Assembly: GCA_026708185.1 (NCBI GenBank)
Contig: JAPOVK010000018.1
Location: 1-64,000 of the forward strand
Reading direction: 5' to 3'
Length of the DNA: 64,000 nucleotides
Source of the DNA: Gammaproteobacteria bacterium
Lineage (GTDB): Bacteria; Pseudomonadota; Gammaproteobacteria; Pseudomonadales; Azotimanducaceae
Part shown: positions 54,327 to 62,967 of the stretch, piece after piece
How positions within the stretch are numbered: the first letter of the stretch is position 1
Layout: each line of letters begins with the position of its first letter
Program-made: the position numbers and the translations under genes
The notes under the pieces: model-generated
Database searches by the model: none
Seen by the model: the letters and a program-made list of their open reading frames with translations, nothing else
Told to the model about the DNA's origin: nothing

Positions 54327-55736
54327 ATGGATACGCAACATCTTAGTCAATTCGTGACCCGTGCATGGGAAGCGGACATCCTGCCGAGCTTAAGCGAGTA
54401 CATCCGCATCCCCAACAAGTCGCCCGCTTTCGAGCCGGAGTGGGATTCCCTGCCGCATATGCGCGACGCCGCCGAACTGCTGGCCCGGTGGGTTGGCCGA
54501 TGCCGCGTGCGCGGCTTGACCCATCGCATCGTGACCTTGCCCGGCCGGACGCCGCTGCTGTACGCAGAGGTCGCGCCGAGCGGAACGTCCGCCAGGACCG
54601 TGCTGATGTACGGCCACTACGATAAGCAGCCGGAATTCGACGGCTGGAACGACGGCTTGGGACCCTGGCAACCGGTCATGCGCGATGGCAAGTTGTACGG
54701 TCGCGGCGGTGCCGACGACGGCTACGCTCTGTTCGCATCGTTGACCGCGATCGCCGCCTTGCAGGCCCAAGGGGTGCCGCACCCGCGTTGCGTACTGCTG
54801 ATCGAGGGCTGCGAGGAAAGCGGTAGCTACGACCTGCCCCACTACATGGAGGCCCTGGCGTCCGACACGGGCAAGCCGGACCTCGTGGTCTGCCTGGACG
54901 CCGAGTGCGGCAACTACGACCAGTTGTGGCTGACGACATCCCTGCGTGGCGCCGTAGGTGGATTGCTGACCGTCCAGGTCCTGACCGAAGGCGTGCACTC
55001 CGGGGCCGCCGGGGGCATCGTGCCGTCGAGCTTCCGTATTCTCCGGGCACTACTCGAACGCTTGGAGAACGCCGAGACCGGGGCGTCTGCCGCGCCGTTG
55101 AACGTCGAGATCCCCGATCAGGTGCGCCGCGAAGCCGCTGCCGTCGCCGAGACCCTGGGCGATCTCAGCACGAGCCGCTTCCCTTGGGCGGGCCGAACCC
55201 ATGCCGGAGAAGTGAACCCTGCGGAGTTGGTGCTCGCGAATACCTGGCAGCCGAGCCTCGCCGTCGTGGGGTTGGGCGGCGCCCCGCCGGTCGCCGAAGC
55301 CGGCAACACGCTGCGGCCCGCCACGATGGCCAAACTGGTCTTTCGGCTTCCCCCCACGCTCGATGCGCAAACCGCCGCCCACACGATCAAGGACATCCTC
55401 GAGGACTCGCCGCCGCACGGCGCCGAGGTGTCGTTCGAGATCGAGCATCCGATGGGCGGCTGGCACTCGCCGCCCCGCGCGCCCTGGCTCGAAGCTGCAC
55501 TCGACGAGGCATCTCAGGCCTATTTCGGCAGGCCCATGATGACCATGGGCACGGGCGGCACGATTCCGTTCATGAAGATGCTCGGCGAGCGTTACCGGGA
55601 TGTGCAATTCGCCGTGACAGGCGTGCTCGGACCGAGGTCCAACGCGCACGGCCCGAACGAGTTCCTGCACATCGACTGCGCGAAGCGGGTGACGGCATGC
55701 ATCGCGCACCTACTCGGAGCGTGCGCCAAGGTGTAA
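54327..55736 (+). CDS. M20 family metallopeptidase (dipeptidase-like)
   Basis: 469 residues of the M20 zinc peptidase family, nearest in style to CNDP-type dipeptidases. Metal-binding and catalytic residues are visible: YGHYDKQPE (His and Asp), GRGGADDGYALFA (bridging Asp), EGCEESGSYD (catalytic Glu and ligand), CLDAECGNYD, and the final His in NAHGPNEF. A dimerisation domain interrupts the catalytic domain in the middle. It has no signal peptide, so should act in the cytosol. It is divergent from the polyamine-type ABC operon and may process an imported peptide or amide, which is inference. Confidence 0.93.
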   Translation: MDTQHLSQFVTRAWEADILPSLSEYIRIPNKSPAFEPEWDSLPHMRDAAELLARWVGRCRVRGLTHRIVTLPGRTPLLYAEVAPSGTSARTVLMYGHYDKQPEFDGWNDGLGPWQPVMRDGKLYGRGGADDGYALFASLTAIAALQAQGVPHPRCVLLIEGCEESGSYDLPHYMEALASDTGKPDLVVCLDAECGNYDQLWLTTSLRGAVGGLLTVQVLTEGVHSGAAGGIVPSSFRILRALLERLENAETGASAAPLNVEIPDQVRREAAAVAETLGDLSTSRFPWAGRTHAGEVNPAELVLANTWQPSLAVVGLGGAPPVAEAGNTLRPATMAKLVFRLPPTLDAQTAAHTIKDILEDSPPHGAEVSFEIEHPMGGWHSPPRAPWLEAALDEASQAYFGRPMMTMGTGGTIPFMKMLGERYRDVQFAVTGVLGPRSNAHGPNEFLHIDCAKRVTACIAHLLGACAKV

Positions 55737-55772
55737 CGGGCGATGGGCGAATGCGAAGCATTCTCCAACGAA

Positions 55773-55855
55773 CCGCCGCCAGGCGGTTCGCTGACGCCGC
55801 CAGGCGGTTCGCTGACGCCGCCAGGCGGTTCGCTGACGCCGCCAGGCGGTTCGCC
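55773..55855. repeat. Four tandem 21-bp palindromic repeats
   Basis: Four copies of a 21-bp unit, each containing the palindrome CCGCCAGGCGG (centres 21 bases apart at 55781, 55802, 55823 and 55844), lie between the convergent M20 and HNH genes. Each palindrome can form a short hairpin on either strand. No T-run follows. It may serve as a factor-dependent transcription stop or be a variable tandem repeat. Confidence 0.9.
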
Positions 55856-55862
55856 GGTTCGC

Positions 55863-56465
55863 CTATTGCAGCAGGCTGTCGCGTTCCCGGCTGGCGCGGC
55901 CGAACTGGGTGGCCAGGAAGTCCATCTGGTCGCCGAGAATCCGCCCGGAGTTGGTCAATGCCAGGTATTCGGCCACGTTCGGCACGTAAGGCAGCGCCAG
56001 CAGTTCCATGCCGCACTCGTGCGGCAGCCGATTGCCCTTGTGGTGGTTGCAGCGCTTGCACGCGGCGACAACGTTATCCCACTGGTCGCGACCGCCGCGC
56101 GAACGCGGCACCACGTGGTCCCGGGTCAACAAGGCATGCGCGAACACTCGGCCGCAGTACAGGCAGAGGCTCCGGTCGCGGCCAAAAAGCGCCGCGTTGG
56201 TGAGCGGAGGCACCGAGCGCGGATGGGCCGCGCGCCGACCACCGCAAGCGATGATGCTGTGGATGTCGACCCGGGTCCGGCTGCCATCGATCCTCGAGTG
56301 CCCGCCGAGCAGCCGCAGAACCGAGTCGCCGTACGTCCACTTGACCAGATCGCGGGCATATAGGCAGACCGCTTCCTGCCAAGTTGCCCAGTCCACGGGC
56401 GCGCCAGCCACGTTCAACCGTAGAATCCGCGGTATCCGTTCATAGCTGTCCAAGGTTGCCAGCAT
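55863..56465 (-). CDS. HNH endonuclease family protein
   Basis: 200 residues. The C-terminal HNH/zinc domain has CLYCGRVFAHALLTRDHVVP, then RGGRDQWDNVVAACKRCNHHKG. The paired CxxC motifs bind structural zinc and DHVVP plus NHHKG supply the catalytic His/Asn set. The N-terminal half (WATWQEAVCLYARDLVKW) is a helical region common in a bacterial family of free-standing HNH proteins. No toxin or homing-intron partner is visible. It starts 32 bases from the divergent SPOR lipoprotein gene. Physiological role unknown. Confidence 0.88.
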   Translation of the reverse strand: MLATLDSYERIPRILRLNVAGAPVDWATWQEAVCLYARDLVKWTYGDSVLRLLGGHSRIDGSRTRVDIHSIIACGGRRAAHPRSVPPLTNAALFGRDRSLCLYCGRVFAHALLTRDHVVPRSRGGRDQWDNVVAACKRCNHHKGNRLPHECGMELLALPYVPNVAEYLALTNSGRILGDQMDFLATQFGRASRERDSLLQ

Positions 56466-56497
56466 GGCGCGATCCCAAGGCGACCGGCGAAAAAACA

Positions 56498-57094
56498 GTG
56501 CGCAATAATGGACAAAGCCGTTTCACGAATCAACGCGGGTGGCGGTGCGCCGTATTCGCGGCAACCGCCGCGACCTGCATCGCCGCTTGCCAAGGCCCGG
56601 CCCCCGAAGACGTCCTCGGCAGTCGGACCGCGCCAGAGGACGACTGGTTCTGCGACGGGGGTACCGACGGGCAGTGGGACTGCGTCCAGGACCGAGCGCT
56701 CGTCGCCAACCCGCAGTTGCGCAAGGACAGGCCGGTCAAGGCCTTGGTGCCTACCGAATCGGCCCGGCCGAAGCGACATCCAGTCCTGGAATGGCCCGCC
56801 GGACACTACGCGGTGCAACTGATCGCTCTCGACTCCGACGAAGCGGCCACCGCCTTGGCCGAGCGACTCGCCGTTCCCGAGGTGCTGCGGGTACGCCTCG
56901 AAAGCGGCGGCCGACTCTTCCATGTGCTCCTTCTCGGCGACTACGCTGACCGTCGCGACGCCGAGGTCGCCAGCGCCCGCATGGTGAGGCGCATGCCATT
57001 CCTAAAACCGTGGGTACGTCGTGTCGGTCCGTTGCAGGGCGCTGTACGGCGCGCGCAGCAGGAGCCGGAGGCGGCCTACGGCGACGCGAGCTAG
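56498..57094 (+). CDS. SPOR-domain lipoprotein
   Basis: 198 residues. Start at the GTG at 56498 gives a lipoprotein signal ending IAAC. The mature protein has an acidic Cys-containing segment and a C-terminal SPOR domain with HYAVQLIALDSDEAATALAE and FHVLLLGDYADRRDAEVA. SPOR domains bind denuded glycan strands of peptidoglycan at division sites. The variant FHVLLLGDYA matches the canonical YRVxxGPF position. It may be a septal or cell-wall quality-control protein. The stop lies in CTAG shared with the DUF3299 gene. Confidence 0.85.
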   Translation: MRNNGQSRFTNQRGWRCAVFAATAATCIAACQGPAPEDVLGSRTAPEDDWFCDGGTDGQWDCVQDRALVANPQLRKDRPVKALVPTESARPKRHPVLEWPAGHYAVQLIALDSDEAATALAERLAVPEVLRVRLESGGRLFHVLLLGDYADRRDAEVASARMVRRMPFLKPWVRRVGPLQGAVRRAQQEPEAAYGDAS

Positions 57095-57576
57095 TAGCGA
57101 TACTTCTCGACGGTCTGGCCCTGCATCGAGTAGCCGGCGTGGGCGAGATTGCTCAAATGGCCGTCAAGGCCCAGCGTCCCGGTCACCCAGACCGGGTCGT
57201 ACATGCTCGTCAGTTCGACGGGCTCCGCGAACTCGACGTAGACGATCTGGTTCGGCGGCGGTGGCGGCTGGTGGATGCAGGCGCCGAAATACGGGACCAA
57301 GAGAAAGCTCGCAACTAGGTCGCCGGCGACATCCAACGGTACGACGAAACCCGGCAACTTGACGACCTGCCCCTCCAGTTCGGGCACGGTCTCTGCGACT
57401 GCGGTATACGGGAAGTCGTCGAAGGTGGGGATTCGGGTGTGGTCGACGACCTGTGGCGGTGCCAACTGGCCCGGCGGAAGCAGATCCGTCCACTTCAATT
57501 CGCGTACTTCGGTGGCGCCTTGCGCGACCAAAACGGCCGCCGCCAGTACACCGATCAACACGGGAATCCGGGACAT
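57091..57576 (-). CDS. DUF3299 secreted protein
   Basis: 161 residues: a signal peptide (MSRIPVLIGVLAAAVLVAQG) and a DUF3299 domain with LKWTDLLPP, LEGQVVKLPGFVVPLD, FLLVPYFGACIHQPPPPPNQ and VWVTGTL. The conserved Cys in FGACIH and His residues are a candidate metal or thiol site. The family is often found beside an FtsX-like permease and an ATPase, as here, and I recall it in zinc-regulated gene sets. The ATG at 57576 is preceded by GGAGAGG. The gene stops in CTAG shared with the SPOR gene. Confidence 0.85.
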   Translation of the reverse strand: MSRIPVLIGVLAAAVLVAQGATEVRELKWTDLLPPGQLAPPQVVDHTRIPTFDDFPYTAVAETVPELEGQVVKLPGFVVPLDVAGDLVASFLLVPYFGACIHQPPPPPNQIVYVEFAEPVELTSMYDPVWVTGTLGLDGHLSNLAHAGYSMQGQTVEKYRY

Positions 57577-57646
57577 TCGCCTCTCCAGCAGCACGGATCG
57601 CCACCCGCAGCCGATCATACACGTCCGAACCAAGAGGTTCGCGACG

Positions 57647-59146
57647 TCAAACTCGCACGGTCAGCCCATCCGCCAGCGAATAGCGATAGATCCGCCACGC
57701 CGGGATCACCGCGACGGCACCGCCGGCGATCGTGACGGCAGCGACGACGGCCAGGTCGAACAAGCCAGGCGCACCGCCCGCTAGCGCCAAGCCGAAGTGG
57801 GCCAGCAAAAGCGGGCGGGCCACGAACATCGCGGCGTGCACGATCGCGACACCGGCCAGCGACCCTGCGGCTGCCAGGAGCAACGCCTCGACGATCAACA
57901 AGGCGAAGACCAGCCCCGGCCCCGCTCCGGCCGCCCGGAGGACGGCCATCTCTCGCCGCCGTTCGGTCAAGCTGGTCAAGAACGTGGTCAGCATGCCGAT
58001 CAGGCCGGCGATCACGACGAAGACGCTGATGCCGAGCATCGCGGCTTCGGCCACGCCAAGCATCTCCCAGAGCTGTTGCAGTGCGACCCCGGGAATTATG
58101 GCCATCAGCGGCTCCGAGGCATATTCGTTCACATGGCGCTGCAAGCCCAGTAGCAGCGGGCGGGATTCCAGGCCCACGATGAACGCGGTGATGCTGTCCG
58201 GCTCGACGCGGTCGGCCGCATGGTCGTCTGTATCGCCGCCGGCGTGGTCGGCGTCGTGCTCGTCCGCGTGGCCGGCGTCGTGCTCGTCCGCGTGGCCGTC
58301 GTCGTGCTCGTCCGCGTGGCCGTCGTCGTGCTCGTCCGCGTGGCCGTCGTCATGCTCGTCCGCGTGGCCGTCGTCATGCTCGTCCGCGTGGCCGTCGTCA
58401 TGGTCGTCCGCGTGGTCGTCGTGCGCGCCGGCATGGTCGTCGTCGGGGGCATCGCCGTGGTCGTCCGCGTGGTCATCATGGCCATCGCCCGGCGCATGCG
58501 CGGAGTCATCGTGGATCGCCTCGATTCCCGCCAAGGTGACGTGGACGGTCCGGTCCACCGGCGTCCCCGTCGGCTCGAGGATGCCCGTGACCGTGAACGG
58601 CAGCTCGTCGTGGTGCTCGAAACTGATGTCGCCGATACCATGCGAGACCACGATGCTGTCGCCGACCGCGTAGCGCAGCCTGTCGGCGACTTCCGACCCC
58701 AGCACGGCATCGCGGACGCCGGCCAAGCCGGTTCCCGCCGCAAGCTCCAGGCGCCGCTCCCGGCCGTGCCGGTAGTGTTCGAAGTAGGCCGACGTCGTGC
58801 CGAGCACACGGTAGCCCCGGTGCGAGTCGCCGAGCGACAGCGGGATGGTCCAAGCGACCTCGGGACGTCCCGCGATGTCTTCGTAGCTCTCCCAACTGAT
58901 GCCGCTGGTGGCATCGCCGATCCGGAACACCGAGTACAACAGCAGGTTGAGCGGCCCGCCTCGGGCCCCGACGATCAGGTCCGCGCCGGAAATCGTGTTC
59001 GCGAAACCGGCGCGCGCCTCCGTGCGAATCCGGTCGACGCCGACCAACAGCGCCACGCTCACCGCTACCGACAACACCGTCAGCCCAGCCGTCAGGCGGC
59101 GGTTGAGGACGCTCTTGGCCGCGAGTTGGAGCAGGACACTACGCAT
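57647..59146 (-). CDS. FtsX/MacB-type ABC permease with His/Asp-rich insert
   Basis: 499 residues. An N-terminal membrane helix (residues about 20-37) is followed by a large periplasmic domain, then three C-terminal helices with the FtsX-like core (ISVFVVIAGLIGMLTTFLTS). Between about residues 212 and 313 the periplasmic domain carries an insert of about 100 residues almost entirely His, Asp, Glu, Gly and Ala, including six copies of an octapeptide (DDGHADEH-type). This is a likely binding reservoir for zinc, nickel or cobalt. With the ATPase and DUF3299 it resembles a metal-related ABC system. Without the insert, the protein has standard length. Confidence 0.9.
   Translation of the reverse strand: MRSVLLQLAAKSVLNRRLTAGLTVLSVAVSVALLVGVDRIRTEARAGFANTISGADLIVGARGGPLNLLLYSVFRIGDATSGISWESYEDIAGRPEVAWTIPLSLGDSHRGYRVLGTTSAYFEHYRHGRERRLELAAGTGLAGVRDAVLGSEVADRLRYAVGDSIVVSHGIGDISFEHHDELPFTVTGILEPTGTPVDRTVHVTLAGIEAIHDDSAHAPGDGHDDHADDHGDAPDDDHAGAHDDHADDHDDGHADEHDDGHADEHDDGHADEHDDGHADEHDDGHADEHDAGHADEHDADHAGGDTDDHAADRVEPDSITAFIVGLESRPLLLGLQRHVNEYASEPLMAIIPGVALQQLWEMLGVAEAAMLGISVFVVIAGLIGMLTTFLTSLTERRREMAVLRAAGAGPGLVFALLIVEALLLAAAGSLAGVAIVHAAMFVARPLLLAHFGLALAGGAPGLFDLAVVAAVTIAGGAVAVIPAWRIYRYSLADGLTVRV
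58256..58399 (-). repeat. 24-bp coding repeats within the permease gene
   Basis: Six in-frame copies of a 24-bp unit encode DDGHADEH (five exact, one DAGHADEH). Near-identical DNA between copies points to recent expansion and possible copy-number variation. All copies preserve frame. Confidence 0.95.
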
Positions 59147-59149
59147 AGG

Positions 59150-59869
59150 CTACGCCGCAGTCTCGACCACCGCCGCGGCATTCACCGCGGCCATGGACAA
59201 CGAACGATCAAAACGCGTGGCGAGCGCGGGATCGTGGCTCGCAAAGAGCACCGCACTCCCCGCCGCGGCGCATTCTTCGGACAATAGGTCCACGAACCGC
59301 ACCCGGGCGCCGGCGTCGAGTGCCGACGTCGGTTCGTCCGCGACCACCAGGGCCGGCGCCCCGATGAGCGCTCTCGCCGCGGCCACCCGCTGCTGCTGTC
59401 CGATGCTGAGCTCGGTGACGCGCCGGCCAACGATCTCCGCGTCCACCAGACCCAGCCTTCCTAGAAGACGCCGAGCTTCGTGTACCACGGACTCGGACCG
59501 CTGGCGCGCCCGAGCGGCGCGCCGCGCCGAGAATCGACAGGGCAACGCGACATTGTCCAGGACGGAAAGGTACGGCAGGAGGTTGAACATCTGGAACACG
59601 AACCCGACGTGGTCTGCGCGGAACCGGTCGCGGCCCGCCCCGGACAGATCGGCGATCGCCTGGCCGAGTACGCTCACCTCGCCATGCGACGGCAACAGGA
59701 TGCCACCCACCAGACCGAGCAGCGTGCTCTTGCCGCTACCGCTTGCGCCTTCGAGGAAGACGCGCTCGCCCGGAGCGACGTCGAAGCTCGCGATGTCCAG
59801 GACGATGCTGTCCGGCCGGTAGCCGAACCGGACACCGCGCAGCCGGATTGCAGTTTCGATGTCGGTCAT
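59150..59869 (-). CDS. ABC transporter ATPase, LolD/MacB type
   Basis: 239 residues. Walker A EGASGSGKSTLL near residue 41, Q-loop FQMFNLLPYL, a variant signature LSIGQQQRVAAARAL (SIGQQQ instead of SGGQQQ), Walker B LVVADEPTSALD and H-loop FASHDP. This is the LolD/MacB type partner for the permease downstream. Start at the ATG at 59869 gives a normal N-terminus. It lies only three bases from the permease start on the same strand, so the two are co-expressed. Confidence 0.93.
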   Translation of the reverse strand: MTDIETAIRLRGVRFGYRPDSIVLDIASFDVAPGERVFLEGASGSGKSTLLGLVGGILLPSHGEVSVLGQAIADLSGAGRDRFRADHVGFVFQMFNLLPYLSVLDNVALPCRFSARRAARARQRSESVVHEARRLLGRLGLVDAEIVGRRVTELSIGQQQRVAAARALIGAPALVVADEPTSALDAGARVRFVDLLSEECAAAGSAVLFASHDPALATRFDRSLSMAAVNAAAVVETAA

Positions 59870-59898
59870 CCCTGCCGTCGGCGTTGCCGCCGTCCTCC

Positions 59899-60495
59899 TT
59901 AGCCTCGTGCGCTTACCGCCGCCTCCCGCGATAGGCACCGCGACAGCCATGCCGCGACGTTGGGGCGGTCGGCGAAGTCGACGCCGGCAGGCGCGGCCCA
60001 GGAGAGCACACTCGCGACGTTCAGGTCCGCGACGGAGAACTCGTCGCCAAGCAGGTAGTCGCGGTCTGCCAAGAAGGCGTCCAACACCCGGAACGGACGG
60101 TCCAAGGACTCGATGTCCGCTCGGGCGGCGGCGACATCCTGCGTCACGCCCATAAGTCCACGAGACTTCTTGAGGGCGTCCAGGAGCGTGCCTTCCACGG
60201 CAGTCATCGCCCAGAAACTCCAGCGCAGCGTCTGCGCCTCCTCTTCGAGCGATTTCGGTGCCAGCAAGGCGTGCTTCTTGGCCAGATAGATGTTGATCGC
60301 CATGGATTCGGTCAGCAGGAACCCGTCGTCGTCGATTGCCGGGACCTGTCCCATGGGATTGACCGCCAGCAGCGCCGCCGACGCGCCGTCCTCGCCGAAG
60401 CCCGGATGATGCTCGAACTCCAATCCCAACTCGTGCGCAATCCACAGCGCGCGCATGCTGCGGCTTTGCGGAGGACCATAGATCGTCAGGCTCAT
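59899..60495 (-). CDS. Glutathione S-transferase family protein
   Basis: 198 residues of the two-domain GST fold. The thioredoxin-like N-domain shows LTIYGPPQSRSMRALWIAHEL, NPMGQVPAID with the cis-proline, and LTESMAINIYLA. The C-terminal helical domain has YLLGDEFSVADLNVAS. The Ser in SRSMR is the likely GSH-activating residue. Its ATG overlaps the peroxiredoxin stop by ATGA, so they are translationally coupled; together they suggest thiol-dependent detoxification. The substrate is unknown. Confidence 0.9.
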   Translation of the reverse strand: MSLTIYGPPQSRSMRALWIAHELGLEFEHHPGFGEDGASAALLAVNPMGQVPAIDDDGFLLTESMAINIYLAKKHALLAPKSLEEEAQTLRWSFWAMTAVEGTLLDALKKSRGLMGVTQDVAAARADIESLDRPFRVLDAFLADRDYLLGDEFSVADLNVASVLSWAAPAGVDFADRPNVAAWLSRCLSREAAVSARG

Positions 60496-60971
60496 AGGGC
60501 TTCCAGGATCGCCTCAGCCTTGCTGACCTCGAACGCGCCCGGGGCCTCGACGGCCAACTTGCTGACCACCCCGTCGTCGACGACCATCGCGTAGCGCTGC
60601 GACCGCGTGCCGAGCCCGAACCCCGTACCGTCCATTTCAAGCCCCAACGCCTGGGTGAAGTCCGAGTTGCCGTCGCCCGCCATCACGAGTTCCTCGGCAT
60701 TGCGGTCCCTCCCCCAAGCGTCCATCACGAACGCGTCGTTCACCGCCACGCAGACGATGCTGTCCACGCCCTTCGCCTTGATCTTGTCCGCGTTCGCCAC
60801 GAAGCCCGGCAGATGCGCCTCCGAACAGGTCGGCGTGAACGCTCCCGGTACCGCGAACAGCACCACCTTCTTGCCAGCGAACAACTCGCTTGTGGACACC
60901 GCCGTGGGTCGCCCATCGGCCATGACATGCAGTGTCGCGTCCGGAAGCCTGTCGCCTTCTTGAATCGCCAT
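60492..60971 (-). CDS. Peroxiredoxin, Prx5/AhpE-like
   Basis: 159 residues. The peroxidatic cysteine lies in PGAFTPTCSEAHLPGF near residue 48, matching P-x-x-x-T/S-x-x-C. A second cysteine appears in SIVCVAVND, not at the usual resolving position, so 1-Cys behaviour with GSH/GST or thioredoxin is plausible. The family reduces H2O2 and organic hydroperoxides. First gene of the minus-strand pair with the GST, divergent from the PPIase gene with about 140 bases between them. Confidence 0.93.
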   Translation of the reverse strand: MAIQEGDRLPDATLHVMADGRPTAVSTSELFAGKKVVLFAVPGAFTPTCSEAHLPGFVANADKIKAKGVDSIVCVAVNDAFVMDAWGRDRNAEELVMAGDGNSDFTQALGLEMDGTGFGLGTRSQRYAMVVDDGVVSKLAVEAPGAFEVSKAEAILEAL

Positions 60972-61112
60972 GAATCAAACGTCCTAGTGGAAAAGAGCAT
61001 GGAGTTTACTGTACCGCCCGTGACCGAATCACCCGCCTCGGGCCGTCAGGGCAAGCCGCACCGGCGACGGTATAGTCGTGAGTCGAAAAAGCGCGCATAA
61101 GAGTACCGGCAC

Positions 61113-61937
61113 ATGCCACGACCGATCTGGCCGAAATGGGTCCGAGATCCGCTGCTCGTCTTCCTGCTCGTAGGCGCAGGCATTTTCGGCGCTCACGCTT
61201 GGCTCGGCGGCGATGCCGACGACCGCGTGATCGTTGTCCCGCAATCGCAGATCGACCGCCTGGGGTTTTTGTGGGAGACGCAGATGGGCCGCCCGCCATC
61301 TCCCGCCGAACTCGATGCCCTTATCGACGACCATGTCCGCGAGGAGGTCATGGTGCGCGAGGCGCAACGCCTGCGCCTCGACGAGGACGACGCCATCATC
61401 CGCCGTCGTCTCGCACAGAAGCTGTCATTCCTCACGGAGGATGTCGCAACGCTTGAACCACCCGCCGCGGATGAACTCCTGGCGTACTTCGAGGACAACC
61501 GGGGCCGCTATGCAACACCCGCCGTGGCGACGTTCAGCCATATCTATTTCAGCCCGGATCGGCGCGAAGACCCGCGCGGCGACGCCAGCCGCACCCTTGA
61601 AGTCCTCGACGCCGACGCGTGGCGCAAGGCGGGCGATCCGTTCATGCTCGGCAGGACCTACGCGCACGCGAACATGAGCCGCATCGAACGGGACTTCGGG
61701 ACCGGCTTCGTGGCCGCGCTCGACGGACTCGCGGCGAGCCCGGATTGGCAAGGACCGGTCGAGTCGGCCTACGGCTTCCACCTGCTCCGCGTCGACGCCA
61801 AGTCGCCGGCCCTCGGTGCCGACTACGAATCCGTCGCTTCGCGGGTGGCGCGGGACCTCGACGCCGCGCGCCGGGCCGCGGCCAACGCGGCGTACTTCGA
61901 GGAACTAATGAGACAGTACACGGTGGTTGTGCCGTGA
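61113..61937 (+). CDS. Membrane-anchored PpiC-type peptidyl-prolyl isomerase
   Basis: 274 residues. One N-terminal membrane anchor (residues about 13-31: LLVFLLVGAGIFGAHAW), a helical chaperone-like region, then a parvulin domain (ATFSHIYFSP, RIERDFGTGF, VESAYGFHLLRVDA). It probably assists folding of periplasmic proteins. Its stop overlaps the HupE gene by GTGA, and PPIase-HupE pairs are frequent in marine gammaproteobacteria as I recall, so a linked role in metalloprotein export is conceivable. Confidence 0.88.
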   Translation: MPRPIWPKWVRDPLLVFLLVGAGIFGAHAWLGGDADDRVIVVPQSQIDRLGFLWETQMGRPPSPAELDALIDDHVREEVMVREAQRLRLDEDDAIIRRRLAQKLSFLTEDVATLEPPAADELLAYFEDNRGRYATPAVATFSHIYFSPDRREDPRGDASRTLEVLDADAWRKAGDPFMLGRTYAHANMSRIERDFGTGFVAALDGLAASPDWQGPVESAYGFHLLRVDAKSPALGADYESVASRVARDLDAARRAAANAAYFEELMRQYTVVVP

Positions 61938-62953
61938 CATCTCGACGGCGATGGCGCGGCATCGTCTTGGCCGCCGGTTTGACCAGCGCCGCGGCCACCC
62001 ACGGCCACGAGATCCGGCCCGCGTACCTGCAGATCGAGGCATCGGCCCCCGGCGCCTACCAGGTCCTATGGAAGCAGCCCGTCGCCGGCGCCCGGCTGCT
62101 GCCGATCGCGCCGGTGCTTCCCGAGGATTGCACCGTCGCGTCGTCGACCGTGGATGCCAGTGTGCGGGACGCCCTTGTGCGCCGATTCACACTGCAGTGT
62201 CCCAACGGCCTCAACGGGCAGACCGTCGCCATCGATGGTCTCGCGGGGACGATCACCGACGTCATGCTGCGGGTCACGCTGGCCGACGGCACGCAGTTCT
62301 CGAGGCTGTTGAAGCCGGCGAGCCCGTCGGCCACGATCGGCCGCGACGGCCCCGAAGTGCTCGCCTACCTACTCCTCGGCATCGAACACCTGCTGTTCGG
62401 CTACGACCACATCCTGTTCGTGGTCTCGCTCATGTTCTTCACGGCTCCCGTTTCTCTCCGCGACGATCGGCTGTCGGTCCACCCGGGCGCGCTCATCAAG
62501 ACCGTCACGGCCTTCACCGCTGCGCATAGCGTGACGCTCTCGTTTGCTGCGCTCGACCTCGCTCGCTTGCCGCAAGCGCCCGTCGAGGCGGTGATCGCCC
62601 TGTCGATCGTGTTCCTCGCCGTCGAGAAGCTGCGCGGCACGACCGATTCGATCACCGCCAGGCACACCTGGGTCGTCGCGTTCGTGTTCGGCCTCCTGCA
62701 CGGCTTCGGGTTCGCCGGTGCCCTCGCCGACATCGGCCTGCCGAAGGGCAACGCCCTGCTCGCGTTGTTGCTCTTCAACCTCGGCGTCGAGATCGGCCAA
62801 CTCGCGATCGTCGCCTTGGGCATCGCGGTGATCTGGGCGGTGGTGTCCTTGCGCAGATCCGTGCCGCGGCCAGTGGTCGAAGCGCCCCTCTACGTCACCG
62901 GCGGGCTCGCCGCCTACTGGCTGGTGGCGCGAGTGGCGGCGATCATCGGCTGA
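61934..62953 (+). CDS. HupE/UreJ-family membrane protein (long form)
   Basis: 339 residues. A signal peptide ending AAATHG, a periplasmic beta-domain of about 140 residues, then six membrane helices with the HupE motifs LLGIEHLLFGYDHILFV, TAAHSVTLSFAAL and FGLLHGFGFAGAL. Histidines in the first and third motifs are candidate metal ligands. Start at a GTG overlapping the PPIase stop. This differs from the short HupE at 4232-4921 by the extra N-terminal domain. The metal is unknown. Confidence 0.85.
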   Translation: MTSRRRWRGIVLAAGLTSAAATHGHEIRPAYLQIEASAPGAYQVLWKQPVAGARLLPIAPVLPEDCTVASSTVDASVRDALVRRFTLQCPNGLNGQTVAIDGLAGTITDVMLRVTLADGTQFSRLLKPASPSATIGRDGPEVLAYLLLGIEHLLFGYDHILFVVSLMFFTAPVSLRDDRLSVHPGALIKTVTAFTAAHSVTLSFAALDLARLPQAPVEAVIALSIVFLAVEKLRGTTDSITARHTWVVAFVFGLLHGFGFAGALADIGLPKGNALLALLLFNLGVEIGQLAIVALGIAVIWAVVSLRRSVPRPVVEAPLYVTGGLAAYWLVARVAAIIG

Positions 62954-62967
62954 GCGCCCCTGGCGCT
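62953..62967. terminator. Short hairpin between convergent genes
   Basis: AGCGCC and GGCGCT form a 6-bp stem with a 3-base loop spanning the 12 bases between the HupE stop and the ThDP-enzyme stop. It could act on both strands but lacks a T-run. Confidence 0.3.

Noticed and set aside
58220-59287. Plus-strand frame antisense to the FtsX permease with valine-rich repeats
   Set aside because: It is the mirror reading of the His/Asp repeats in the real gene; repeats produce long open frames on both strands.
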